A stretch of 64,000 nucleotides of DNA. Source: Nostoc sp. UCD121. Its GTDB lineage: Bacteria; Cyanobacteriota; Cyanobacteriia; Cyanobacteriales; Nostocaceae. A program made the translations under genes and the position numbers. The DNA is taken from positions 1 through 64,000 of the forward strand of contig NZ_JACKZS010000011.1 of NCBI RefSeq assembly GCF_014222285.1. Direction: 5' to 3'. Each line of letters opens with the position of its first letter. Positions within the stretch are counted from its first letter, which is position 1. This document shows positions 44,701-54,089 of this stretch, in pieces. The notes below the pieces were generated by a model. The model did not search any database. It was given only the letters and a program-made list of their open reading frames with translations, and was not told the DNA's origin.

Positions 44701-47049
44701 GTGGACAAACTCTACTGGCTAGACCAAATTAAATTACAAGACCGCGCCAAAGTAGGTGACAAAGCATTTTACTTGAGCAAAATCATGCAGCGTGGCTATC
44801 CGGTGGTGCCTGGTTTTGTCGTTTCGGCAGAAATTTTGCGGCAATTTCTTGAAAATCTCAATAGTTCAGAGTCATTAGTAGCTGACTTACCCCATTCTTC
44901 GTTACATCTAGATGTTGCTAATTGGCGACAACTTCAGCAGGTAGCTGGTCGCTTGCGTCAAGAAATTCTTACTGCGACTGTGCCGCAGCAGTGGGTGAGT
45001 ACAATTTTCCAAGCAGCTAAAGAATGGCAAACTAGCTGTCTGATTCTTCGACCTACCTTATCAATATCAAATACTGCTCCAGGTATAAAGAATATATCTG
45101 GTTTGCTGGAGTCGGTGTTTTGCCAGTGCGAACCTGAAGCGATCGCTTGGGCATTAAAGCGCACTTGGAGCCAGATATTTCGTGCCAGAAGTCTCCTATA
45201 TTGGCAACGAGCAGGAATTAATCTACAACAAATAAATCTAGCAGTTTTGGTGCAACCTGTTGAGAATGCGATCGCCAGTGGTTTGCTCAAAGCCAACTCC
45301 TCTGGGTGGGAAATTGAGGCTACTTGGGGATTAGGAATTGCGATCGCTCTTGGTGAAGTCCAGCCAGATATCTACTACATTCAACAGGCAACTGGGGTTG
45401 TGCTTGAGCAACAGTTGGGCAATAAAATGCTGGCTTATGGTGTGAATGATGCAGCACCTGAAGCTTTTTCGCAACCCACACCTAACTCGGTGCTAGCACC
45501 AGATCATATTTTTCTAAGTACCTACGTACTTCAAGAAGCCCAACAAGAACAGTACGCTTTACAAGAAGAATATTTACAACAAATAATTGCTCTAGGAACT
45601 CAACTAGTAAGTGAACTAGGTAAAACTTTTACCATTAAATGGACTATTGCTCAACAAACCACATCTAACAAGCTCTACATCACACAAGTTAGTTCTCCCC
45701 AATCTGTAATTCCCTACGGACAATTCATTAGGGGACTAGGAGCAGCAGGGGGACGTGTTGTGGCCACTGCCTTAGTAATTAATAATTCACAACATAAACC
45801 CGAACAATTACCCAAGGATGTGATTTTAGTAGTACCAACAATCACTCCTGATTGGCTACCATTACTACACCAAGTTGCTGGTATTATCACAGAACAAGGT
45901 GGATTAACCAGCCATGCCGCAATTCTTGCTAGAGAATTAAGGATCACAGCAGTAGTAAACGCAACATCTGCCACAACCTTAATCCAAACGGGCGAACGAC
46001 TACTGCTTGATGGTGACAGAGGAGAAGTTTATCGCATCAAAGGAGACTCAAAGGAGGAGATGGAGAAAGAGAGAGAAGAAAAACTTCTTTCACCACATCA
46101 ACCCAACCCAAAAGCGCCCTATCCTACTTTTACTTCTCATCTACCCATGATTGCTACCCAACTACTGGTTAACTTGAGTCAGTCCAGTTTAATAGAACAA
46201 GTGCAAAGCTTCCCTGTGGATGGCGTGGGATTATTGCGCTCAGAATTGATGGTATTAAATATATTGGACGGACAACATCCCAATACTTGGATTTTAGGCG
46301 GTCGTCAAGCAGAATTATTAGAGTTATGGTCTGAGCAGATTAGGCAATTTGCTCGTGCTTTTGCACCAAGACCAGTTTTTTATCGTTCTTTAGATTGGCG
46401 ATCGCAGGATTTACCATCATTGAGTGATAATTTAGGATCTCCGCCCCAGTCAATGTTGGGTGAACGTGGCACTTTCAGCTATTTACGAAATCCCGCAGTG
46501 TTTGAATTAGAACTGCAAGCTTTAGCGAATGTACAGCAAGCTGGCTACACCAATGTCAACCTACTATTACCTTTTGTGCGGACTGTAGAAGAATTTGTCT
46601 TTTGCCGTCGCAAAGTTGAGCAAGCTCTTTTAACCGAGGTGTCGCAGTTTCAATTGTGGATGATGGCGGAAGTGCCAAGTGTACTATTTTTGCTGCCGGA
46701 ATATGTAAAAGCAGGTGCAGCCGGAATTTCCATTGGTACAAACGACCTAACCCAATTATTGCTTGGAGTGGATCGAGAACAAGGACAGCTAGCAAAAGTA
46801 TTTAATGAACGTCATCCCGCAGTTATGGGTGCGATCGCTCAACTGATCCAAATGGCTCAAAGTGCGGGTATACCTTGTTCAATCTGCGGTCAAGCACCAG
46901 CCCTCTATCCAGAAATCATCGATAAATTAGTGGAATGGGGTATAACTTCCATTTCTGTTGAACCGGAAGCACTTGAGCGAACATATCAGGCGATCGCTCG
47001 TGCTGAACAACGCCTAATTTTAGCAGCAGCACGACGAAGAATTCATTAG
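44701..47049 (+). CDS. Phosphoenolpyruvate-synthase-like enzyme
   Basis: A 782-residue protein with the three domains of PEP synthase/PPDK. The N-terminal ATP-binding domain is recognisable (DKAFYLSKIMQRGYPVVPGF, WGLGIAIALGEVQPD), but the usual RSSA(T/N)xED motif reads RPTLSISNT. The central phosphohistidine domain has GGLTSHAAILARELRI. The C-terminal PEP barrel has DGVGLLRSELMVL, SIGTNDLTQLLLGVDRE and the proton-donor cysteine in CGQAP. It probably makes or uses PEP, though the changed ATP site could alter or abolish the ATP half-reaction. Start is GTG at 44701. A palindromic terminator-like site follows. Confidence 0.82.
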   Translation: MDKLYWLDQIKLQDRAKVGDKAFYLSKIMQRGYPVVPGFVVSAEILRQFLENLNSSESLVADLPHSSLHLDVANWRQLQQVAGRLRQEILTATVPQQWVSTIFQAAKEWQTSCLILRPTLSISNTAPGIKNISGLLESVFCQCEPEAIAWALKRTWSQIFRARSLLYWQRAGINLQQINLAVLVQPVENAIASGLLKANSSGWEIEATWGLGIAIALGEVQPDIYYIQQATGVVLEQQLGNKMLAYGVNDAAPEAFSQPTPNSVLAPDHIFLSTYVLQEAQQEQYALQEEYLQQIIALGTQLVSELGKTFTIKWTIAQQTTSNKLYITQVSSPQSVIPYGQFIRGLGAAGGRVVATALVINNSQHKPEQLPKDVILVVPTITPDWLPLLHQVAGIITEQGGLTSHAAILARELRITAVVNATSATTLIQTGERLLLDGDRGEVYRIKGDSKEEMEKEREEKLLSPHQPNPKAPYPTFTSHLPMIATQLLVNLSQSSLIEQVQSFPVDGVGLLRSELMVLNILDGQHPNTWILGGRQAELLELWSEQIRQFARAFAPRPVFYRSLDWRSQDLPSLSDNLGSPPQSMLGERGTFSYLRNPAVFELELQALANVQQAGYTNVNLLLPFVRTVEEFVFCRRKVEQALLTEVSQFQLWMMAEVPSVLFLLPEYVKAGAAGISIGTNDLTQLLLGVDREQGQLAKVFNERHPAVMGAIAQLIQMAQSAGIPCSICGQAPALYPEIIDKLVEWGITSISVEPEALERTYQAIARAEQRLILAAARRRIH

Positions 47050-47067
47050 ACGCGATTAATCGCGTCT
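47048..47067. terminator. Perfect palindrome at the end of the PEP-synthase-like gene
   Basis: AGACGCGATTAATCGCGTCT is fully self-complementary and is followed by GTTATTTTAT. A related CGATTAATCGCGTCT occurs at 62919-62933, so it is also a repeated motif. Confidence 0.55.
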
Positions 47068-47222
47068 GTTATTTTATGTAGCCAGTTTCGCGCAAAAACT
47101 TACGTAAATACAGCCGTTGTACTGAAAAGAGCTAAACCGATTAGAGAATAAAAAAGCGAATTGTAATCATCGTTGGTGTTGTATATAGCATCACCTTTAT
47201 ACAACACCATCAAAATGTTTGC

Positions 47223-48395
47223 TCAATATCGGTAAATTGCCACAACAGGGGTGCTATATGGAACCTGTTCTGGAGGAACAGCGTAAACCGTGCCACCATT
47301 TAATAAGGTATGAGCAGCAACAAAATCCAACAAATCTTCATCACCAGTTTCTTTTTCTGGGTGTAAATAAACTGTTTCTGAGGTTGGATCAAATAAACCC
47401 CACTGTTGTTGACCAACTGCAACTAATAATGAATCAACTCGTTGGTAATAAGCTGCTGAGACAATTTCTTGGAGTTTGTTAGATGCCTTACCAGTATCAC
47501 CACCGAACAATTCGTGAAATTGCTCCAAAAACCCTTCTTGGGACTTCTGAAAATCAGCCTCGACAATTGGCCAAGCTTGATCGTGTAACTCTTGGGCGCT
47601 GAGAATTTCTGGATTACCAGTGATAGCTTCATCCATCAAATGCTGGTAAGTATTTGCTTGTCTGTACACGGGCAAGAGATATTCTACCCCAGCCAGCACC
47701 AAAGGCGCTTTTTGCAATTTCAGTTTCTCGTGTAATGCGCGATCGACAATCTGAAAGAATTGTAGGATGTCTTCTTGCCGTCTATCCCTGTCAGGGCTTC
47801 CCTGTCCGTGAAACGTACCTGGTTGCTGAAAAGAATTGGAGGTTCCCCCTTTGGATGTTGCGATGCGAAACTGACCTTCTTTAGCAGTATCGTCTCTTTG
47901 CAAAGCTTCATCTAGACTTTTAGGGAGATTTTCTACTTCTACCTCTTTGACGCTGTAGCGTGTTCCTTCAAAGAACCTGATATCTTGTTGGCTCAAAGCC
48001 AGGATATAGAAGCGACCATTGCCATTTAAAATTGGCAGCAGTGGCTTGATGTGAAATCGGTCTGTAACCACGACCAACTCTTGAAAATCAATTGGCAGCG
48101 GATAATAGCGAAAAATATTGTCAGAAATAAAAATCGCTAGTCCTTGCTCTCCTATTTGCTCCCAAAACTCTGGGGTATCAATTTCATGGGATTTTTCCAA
48201 TAATGCGATCGCATCTTTCTCCTCCAAACCCGCATCAACTAAACGAGCCTCTGCCTCCCTGACCAAATTTTTAAAGCGAATTGGATTTTGTCGCACTTCT
48301 GGCCCGGCTGGGTGCATTGGCATATAAATTGAAACACAATTCCCTTTTGGCTGTTCTATTAATGTCTTTATTTCTTCTCTAGAGATTAATTCCAT
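47223..48395 (-). CDS. baeRF-type (eRF1-like) protein
   Basis: A 390-residue soluble protein resembling the bacterial relatives of archaeo-eukaryotic release factor eRF1 (baeRF group): an N-terminal domain with NCVSIYMPMHPAGPEVRQNP, a middle domain with FYILALSQQDIRFFEGTRYS, and a C-terminal domain with the VDSLLVAVGQQQWGLFDPTS and AHTLLNGGTVYAVPPEQVP that matches the pelota/eRF1 third domain. Members may bind stalled ribosomes or act in defence islands; the exact role is unknown. A very strong ribosome-binding site (GGAGGGG) lies before the ATG at 48395. Confidence 0.75.
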   Translation of the reverse strand: MELISREEIKTLIEQPKGNCVSIYMPMHPAGPEVRQNPIRFKNLVREAEARLVDAGLEEKDAIALLEKSHEIDTPEFWEQIGEQGLAIFISDNIFRYYPLPIDFQELVVVTDRFHIKPLLPILNGNGRFYILALSQQDIRFFEGTRYSVKEVEVENLPKSLDEALQRDDTAKEGQFRIATSKGGTSNSFQQPGTFHGQGSPDRDRRQEDILQFFQIVDRALHEKLKLQKAPLVLAGVEYLLPVYRQANTYQHLMDEAITGNPEILSAQELHDQAWPIVEADFQKSQEGFLEQFHELFGGDTGKASNKLQEIVSAAYYQRVDSLLVAVGQQQWGLFDPTSETVYLHPEKETGDEDLLDFVAAHTLLNGGTVYAVPPEQVPYSTPVVAIYRY

Positions 48396-48624
48396 AAGAT
48401 ACCCCTCCTATAAAAGCGATCAAAAACATCAGATCAGACCATCGATATTCAACGATCTGATAGGACGCTATTTTCAGATGGTGGTGGTCAAAGTCCGACC
48501 GTTTGCTTCTGAGTTTATTTCACATTAAGGAGGGTTTAATTGCATCTTTCTTTTGATAGGCAATATTCATCAATGGAATTACTAATGAAAACCCCAAATT
48601 TAAAATCTGAAATCGCTAGGAATA

Positions 48625-49281
48625 TCAAATGTTTGGCGTGTTAGAGTTAGTGCTTTCTGACTTGATCCCGATTCTATTACCTGGCTTGCTAAGACCTAAA
48701 GTTACTCGTTTCATAATCCAGTACAAACCTGCAAGTACCACAAAGGTGATAGCAATAATTACTAAGGGTTGTTTTCCCAGAATTTCTTCTACTCCTTTAG
48801 TAAGTAAGGCATCGGGTTGAGTAATAAAATCCCAACTGTTGAAACGTAAAAATCGCCCCCAATAAACACCAACAGCGCAGAGAAAATGTGTAATTAACTC
48901 AACGCGCCAAATCCATTGACTCTTACCGATGCGATGTAAGTAGTAACCCCAATTAATTAACGAGATTACATAAGCTTCGAATCCACCGAGAATTACTAAC
49001 AAATACAGAGGTATGAGTACTAAAGTAATCATCCACACAGATTGAATTGTGCGGATATCATCTATCAAGTGGATTACATCGGTCAACAAATACGGTGCAT
49101 TTGGTAAGAAAGCATAGAAAACTAAGAATCCTAGCCACCAAAGCCAAGTGCCACCGCGCCTCATGCGAAATAACCATACACTCAAGACCAAAGGTATAAA
49201 AGCCAGAAATAAATTCCAAGTCATCCACCTCATATTAATTTGCAACACTTGTATAATTCTGGCTATCAATTCTTCTTTCAT
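48625..49281 (-). CDS. DUF1361 membrane protein
   Basis: A 218-residue protein with six or seven membrane helices, matching the DUF1361 family (NAPYLLTDVIHLIDD; WGRFLRFNSWDFITQPDAL). The function of the family is not known. A Ser/Asn-rich, non-hydrophobic tail ends it. It has no partner gene; the intergenic region before it at 48400-48620 contains a hairpin (ATCAGATC with GATCTGAT). Confidence 0.8.
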   Translation of the reverse strand: MKEELIARIIQVLQINMRWMTWNLFLAFIPLVLSVWLFRMRRGGTWLWWLGFLVFYAFLPNAPYLLTDVIHLIDDIRTIQSVWMITLVLIPLYLLVILGGFEAYVISLINWGYYLHRIGKSQWIWRVELITHFLCAVGVYWGRFLRFNSWDFITQPDALLTKGVEEILGKQPLVIIAITFVVLAGLYWIMKRVTLGLSKPGNRIGIKSESTNSNTPNI

Positions 49282-50125
49282 AGGTGCTAACTCAGAAGAT
49301 GTTTGATTGTTTTAGATTGACTCTGTAATGTTAGTGTGAATAACCTCAGTGATTGACTGATGAGTTTTTTACCACCAAGTAAATTTATTTATTCTAAGAC
49401 AAGACAAGGGTTTTGTGCTACTTAAAAGGAAATGTACACTTAATATTATGTCTGAAATTTATAGTTTTTATGTCTTTCATACTGGGAAATGGAATTTATC
49501 AATCAATCAGCTTAAATCACTAGTATAGCCAGAAAATCATCAGGGTAAAATCTACCACTGAGACAAAGCCTGAGCAACTAAAACGCCACGAATAACTTCT
49601 AGTGGACTTTTTTAATTGCAATATTGCCCCTGTCCTGGGTATCATACATATTTATTCCATTTTGTCCTGCTAGAGTTCCAGAAGCACTTTAAAACTTTTG
49701 CCAAGATTACATTCAGTTTACAGGGCTATGCTGTACATATAAGTCTTCTAGAGTCGTTTCACAGGCTTTTGATTTCCTTAAACAAAGGGGTGGTTTCATA
49801 CAAAGAAAGAAAAATACATAAGTCTAGATTTTTAATTTAGTGGCACGGTTTTTACTGCTCTCCAAACCTTTCTCCGTTTCTGGAGAGGTTTTGAAACCCC
49901 GTTTTAGTTTTTCTCTGCTTTTATAAAACCACCCTACCAACCCCCCTTAAAAAACTACGGTGTATACACAAGTCTTTCTGACCCCTCTAACTCCCCCTTA
50001 TAAAGCAGACATTTCCCTCCTTTGGAAGGGGGATTAAGGGGGGTAAATCGGGGATTTGTGCTTCATTAGCAAGATGTGTGTACACCGTAGCTTAAAAAAG
50101 GGGGGCAAAAGAAGCTCTCAAATCA
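49282..50125. other. Large intergenic region with a MITE-like element
   Basis: About 840 bases without a gene that I can support; a plus-strand frame at 49616-49840 looks like chance. It includes an inverted repeat at 49955-50090 whose 16-base ends, CTACGGTGTATACACA and TGTGTGTACACCGTAG, differ by one base. Flanking CCCCCCTTAA and AAAAAAGGGGGG tracts also pair. It is a probable non-autonomous mobile element. Confidence 0.6.
49955..50090. mobile_element. MITE-like element with 16-bp terminal inverted repeats
   Basis: The terminal repeats begin CTACGGTGTA and end TACACCGTAG with one mismatch. The 104-base interior carries opposed CTCCCCCTTA and AAGGGGGATTAAGGGGGG tracts. No transposase is encoded. 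Confidence 0.6.
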
Positions 50126-51289
50126 CTAACGTACTAGCACTCGACTACGGGGCCCGATCGCTTGTTTGGGTGAAGCTGGTATTGTGCAGCTATTGGTAGA
50201 ATCCTGTGAACAAGCAGCTTGAACAAGGGTTGCAGGGTTAACCATTACTTGATTACCCTCTAAGGAATTACCGTTACTGAATTCCATATTAGGTGTAGTA
50301 GAAAGTGACGGAGAATTACTTCTTGTAGGTGTCGGGGAAGCGATCGCACTTCCATTATCAACTACTGGTGTAACAGTGAATTCATTTCCACCATCAACTA
50401 CTGGTGTAACAGTGAATTCATTTCCACCATCAACTATTGGTGTAACAGTGAATTCACTTCCACTATTAACTATGGTTGGGAGAGTGGATGTACTACCTCC
50501 GCTAACTACTGGTGCTGGAGTGGGTGTACTATTACCACTAACTACGGGTGTAGGAGTTGGCGTACTACCACCAACAACTGGTGTGGGAGTTATAAGAGTT
50601 GCATTTGCAGGTACTTTGATGGTTATCCTCGCTAGGGGGGAGTTAGTCATTTCCAAAGAAGTCACCTTTGGCGAACCTGGGATATCGGACTTGAAATCAA
50701 AGACAGTGGGGGTTGCACCACCATTGCGATCGCTATATCGGACTCCATATCCACTCACTTCAAAGGTTCCTTGATATTGATTTCCGGTTTTTGGATCGGT
50801 GACAGTACCAGTGTATAAGGCTTTTGTGAGATTGAATTCATCCTGAACTACTCCTTGAAATGTGGTTCCTGCTAATCTCCCCTGGTATTTATAGGGTGTT
50901 AACTCACCGCCAGAGAGAATTGGCGAATTCAGAACGCCATTAAAGGAGACAATCGGAATGCCTTTAAAGTCAACAAAATAATGCAGGCTACCATCAGAGC
51001 GTGTTTGTACCTTCACATAGTCTGACTTGTATACAGGGACGTAATTAGGATTGTTCTTTGTACCTAAATTCCGTGAGTAAGTCCCTGCGTCATCTGTATC
51101 AACACGAGTCGTACTGCCATTGAAATTAGGATTAATGCTGGGAAGTTGGATAGTACCTGATAATGTACCAGTGCTTTGAATGGTGATTTGAGCAAAAGCA
51201 GTTGTTCCAGATGAGGCGATGATGGCTGCGGCTAAAGTACTACTGCTAACAACTGCACAACCCAATTTAGTTAATGAATCTAATTTCAT
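50126..51289 (-). CDS. Secreted protein with Pro/Thr-rich tandem repeats
   Basis: A 387-residue exported protein. A signal peptide (about 1-34, ending TTAFAQ) precedes a beta-rich domain of about 190 residues (YVPVYKSDYVKVQTRSDGSL, DFKGIPIVSFNGVLNSPI). Then come at least seven 12-residue repeats, first of the type PTPVVSGNSTPT, then VDGGNEFTVTPV. The end is polar, with two cysteines (CSQDSTNSC). I do not know the family. A ribosome-binding site AAAGGAGC precedes the ATG at 51289. It lies downstream of the porin gene on the same strand. Confidence 0.8.
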   Translation of the reverse strand: MKLDSLTKLGCAVVSSSTLAAAIIASSGTTAFAQITIQSTGTLSGTIQLPSINPNFNGSTTRVDTDDAGTYSRNLGTKNNPNYVPVYKSDYVKVQTRSDGSLHYFVDFKGIPIVSFNGVLNSPILSGGELTPYKYQGRLAGTTFQGVVQDEFNLTKALYTGTVTDPKTGNQYQGTFEVSGYGVRYSDRNGGATPTVFDFKSDIPGSPKVTSLEMTNSPLARITIKVPANATLITPTPVVGGSTPTPTPVVSGNSTPTPAPVVSGGSTSTLPTIVNSGSEFTVTPIVDGGNEFTVTPVVDGGNEFTVTPVVDNGSAIASPTPTRSNSPSLSTTPNMEFSNGNSLEGNQVMVNPATLVQAACSQDSTNSCTIPASPKQAIGPRSRVLVR

Positions 51290-51426
51290 GAAAAATTTGC
51301 TCCTTTAATCACATATAAAAAAATACGCGCAGCTTTTCGTTCCTTCTATTGGGCGATGCAAGCATTTCATACTGAATTAGTCAGTACGAAAATAGCGCTT
51401 TTTATTACATTTTCATCGGTATAAAG

Positions 51427-53301
51427 TTAAAACCGGAAAGTTGCTCTTAATGCTCCGACGATTAAAGTATCGTTAGCAGCATTGTGATCGGGATTGAAAA
51501 TGACGAATAAGCCCGGAGTCAGGGCGATATTATCACTCAGTTGGGCGCGGTAAAAAAGTTCTATGTGAATTGATGTGTCACTACGTCCGCCTGCGGTTCC
51601 CCCATCAGAAAACTTGGGAAAATTGAAGCCATCGGGTAAAGTACTCGAAGTAATTTTGGGCGGTTGTCCGACGAGAACGCCCCCTAAATTTCCAGGGCGC
51701 AGCAAATTGGGAAAGGCCGCGAACACCATCCAGTTTGTAGTTTCTACACTTCCAGGAAGGTTGAATGGTTTGGAAGAAGTAAAGCCACCCCAACCGCCCA
51801 ATTGCAAGTTAGGGTTAATTCGCCAAGCAACGGTAGCGCCAATGGCTTGGGTATCAAAAGCTGTTGCATCTGCAAAAGGCGAAATCAGTTGAGAATCGCC
51901 GATACCACTTCCTAATAAGCCATCTGGGGAGTGGGAATAAAGATAATGTACGCCGATATCGATATTATCGGTGGGCGCTAAACTTAACTGAGTGCCAGCA
52001 GTAAATCTACCGCCGAATAGTCCGCCCTGATTGATGTTGCCAGAAAAACTAGGAATTTCTGCACTATAAACGCCTTGCAAACTGATGCGATCGCTAATTT
52101 GCCAATCAAAGCCTATACCGCCAGTGCCGTTGCCAATACTTAAAATCGGGTTACGCTGACCAAATAGAGAAATTGCACCGTCGCTAGAACCTTCTAAAGG
52201 ACTAATACCCCGAAAGGTGTTGATGGGGTTGACTCCCGCCGTACCTACGACAATTCCCAAGTTATCCGAGACGACAAATCGATAAGATAAGTCACTAACA
52301 ACTAGATTGTTGTCTGTATTTGACTCGAAACCCAACCGCCCCATATTGGTAGATAGCAACGCTGCATTAGAACCCAAATTACCCGCAGATAGCCCTGTTA
52401 ACAGCAAATCTCGCCCTGTAAATGAAGTTGCCAAGGTTAATTGGGCACTACTTGTAAAAGTCAGATTGGTTTTTCCCTGACGTTCAGGAACTCCATCTCT
52501 AGGAAACAAATCCACATCGGGGCTATTGGTTCCCTGAACGCTAAAAACGGCTTGACCAAATAATCTGGTAGTTGTGGAAAACTGATTGGCTTGTAATTCA
52601 GTAGTCCGGTTTTCTACAGCCTCAACACGCTGCTGTAATTGCTGCAACTCTGCTTTAAATTCGCTTTGCAACCTTTGCAGCAGGATTAAATCTTCACTAT
52701 TAATAACAGTATTAATTTTATTATTAGCGACCGCTTCGTTAAGCTTCTCTAAACAAGCGTTTAAACCAGCCGCAAATTCATAACGGCTGATGGTGCGGTT
52801 TCCCAGATAATTCCCATCGTGGTATCCCGCAATGCAGCCATAGCGTTCTACTAGAGCTTGCAAAGCATTAAAAGCCCAGTCGGAAGGTTGCACGTCTTTA
52901 AGTTGTGACACCGATGTGACTTGAGACATTTGGCTGTCTGAGTCTGGAGGCTGAGGAGATAGAGAGAATTCTTCTGTGTTTTCCTGGTTCTGTGCAACTT
53001 CTGTTACAGCTTGAGTATTTTTTAACTCAGGTAAATTAGGGGAATTTATAAATTGAATTTTTTCTCTGCTTTTTTTAAGTATATTTTCGTACTTATGCTT
53101 TATAGCTGATGAAGTAGTTATATCTGGCTGCACAAATTCAGGTGGTGTAATTTCAGCAGGCGAAACAACTTGAGATAAATTTTCTTGCGTTGACTGCTGC
53201 ACCAGATTATCTGGCGTAATCACAGGCTTTTCTGGTAAATTAAGGGCAGAGATTGGCCCTGTTGCTAGCACACCCGCCATCAGTAGACTCATATCACTCA
53301 T
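51427..53301 (-). CDS. Iron-uptake-type outer-membrane porin with SLH domain
   Basis: A 624-residue porin of the cyanobacterial SLH-OprB class. After a polar N-terminal region comes one SLH domain (about 145-195: VQPSDWAFNALQALVERYGC, then NRTISRYEFAAGLNACLEKL), which attaches to the peptidoglycan-linked polysaccharide. A coiled coil of about 35 residues (LQSEFKAELQQLQQRVEAVE) leads to a beta barrel with the closing strand ending RATFRF. Homologues are involved in uptake of inorganic ions, including iron. The N-terminus, MSDMSLLMAGVLATGPISAL, is not a typical long signal peptide, so the start may be further on or the signal unusual. Confidence 0.88.
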   Translation of the reverse strand: MSDMSLLMAGVLATGPISALNLPEKPVITPDNLVQQSTQENLSQVVSPAEITPPEFVQPDITTSSAIKHKYENILKKSREKIQFINSPNLPELKNTQAVTEVAQNQENTEEFSLSPQPPDSDSQMSQVTSVSQLKDVQPSDWAFNALQALVERYGCIAGYHDGNYLGNRTISRYEFAAGLNACLEKLNEAVANNKINTVINSEDLILLQRLQSEFKAELQQLQQRVEAVENRTTELQANQFSTTTRLFGQAVFSVQGTNSPDVDLFPRDGVPERQGKTNLTFTSSAQLTLATSFTGRDLLLTGLSAGNLGSNAALLSTNMGRLGFESNTDNNLVVSDLSYRFVVSDNLGIVVGTAGVNPINTFRGISPLEGSSDGAISLFGQRNPILSIGNGTGGIGFDWQISDRISLQGVYSAEIPSFSGNINQGGLFGGRFTAGTQLSLAPTDNIDIGVHYLYSHSPDGLLGSGIGDSQLISPFADATAFDTQAIGATVAWRINPNLQLGGWGGFTSSKPFNLPGSVETTNWMVFAAFPNLLRPGNLGGVLVGQPPKITSSTLPDGFNFPKFSDGGTAGGRSDTSIHIELFYRAQLSDNIALTPGLFVIFNPDHNAANDTLIVGALRATFRF

Positions 53302-53400
53302 GGTATTTCATTTGACTTACACCAATATTTCTTTTGACAGACAAAGTTGGTGTATATCAGGAAAATTTATGAAAAAAGAGTGATAAAAATTACTATGGCT

Positions 53401-53490
53401 GTGGTGGGGGAGAAGGGGGAAGGGGGAGAAGAACTATTTATTGATTCTTGAGCCATGCCCAATGCCCAATGCCCAATTCCCAATTCCCAG
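53401..53490. repeat. Purine-rich and heptameric repeat tract upstream of the porin gene
   Basis: GGTGGGGGAGAAGGGGGAAG is followed by CCCAATG and CCCAATT tandem units, the same repeat family as at 9551, 42207 and 59460. Confidence 0.75.
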
Positions 53491-53495
53491 ATAAA

Positions 53496-53972
53496 TTATT
53501 CTGGCTGGCTACAATACTTATTCATCTGATTGACTAACGTATCTGACTGCTTGCCAAGAGTTGTAGCTGTTGTCAGTGCTGAGTCAATTTCGGTTCTAGC
53601 CTTTTGGATTTTTTCTCTACCCGATTCTGAAGCTTCTGCTGTCTTGGTTGCACCAAGCGCTCTACCTGCTTTGGCGATCGCTTGACTAAGATTCTGAAAA
53701 ATATTGACAAAACCGCTTTGGAATTCTTTCAGTTTGGGATCTTTTAAATTCAGTTCCTTAATCGATTTAGTCACAAATTCTAAATCTTTAGACAGTTGTA
53801 TGCTGGTGATGACTTGCCTTCCTTTATTGTTATCAATCAGAGAAGTTCCGGCATTTACAACTCGAATCAGTCGCTGGCACTGAGAAACTTTATTTTCGCT
53901 GCAACTGGTAACGAACAAAGCGATGCTCAGGCTAACAGGAGCAATAACAGTATATTTATGTAAAACAGACAT
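53496..53972 (-). CDS. Putative lipoprotein of unknown function
   Basis: A 158-residue protein with a lipoprotein signal (MSVLHKYTVIAPVSLSIALF, then VTSC) followed by a helical, Lys/Ala-rich body that may form a helical bundle (LEFVTKSIKELNLKDPKLKE; ASESGREKIQKARTEIDSAL). I do not recognise it. ATG at 53972 is preferred over the upstream frame start at 53999. It lies between the porin and the cbi genes on the same strand. Confidence 0.65.
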   Translation of the reverse strand: MSVLHKYTVIAPVSLSIALFVTSCSENKVSQCQRLIRVVNAGTSLIDNNKGRQVITSIQLSKDLEFVTKSIKELNLKDPKLKEFQSGFVNIFQNLSQAIAKAGRALGATKTAEASESGREKIQKARTEIDSALTTATTLGKQSDTLVNQMNKYCSQPE

Positions 53973-54089
53973 TAACACCCCAACAGCAATAAAACCCAAA
54001 ATATAGTATCTAATATTACGGGCAATGGGCAGAGAGAATAGTGGATGAGTCTTTAAACTCCACTTCTGTGCCCATGCCCCAATTTCAAA

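Noticed and set aside
49616-49840. A 74-codon plus-strand frame in the gap before the repeat protein
   Set aside because: No ribosome-binding site, no recognisable composition or family.
50376-50774. A 132-codon plus-strand frame opposite the repeat protein gene
   Set aside because: It arises from the tandem repeats on the other strand; the minus-strand frame has a signal peptide and ribosome-binding site and is the real one.
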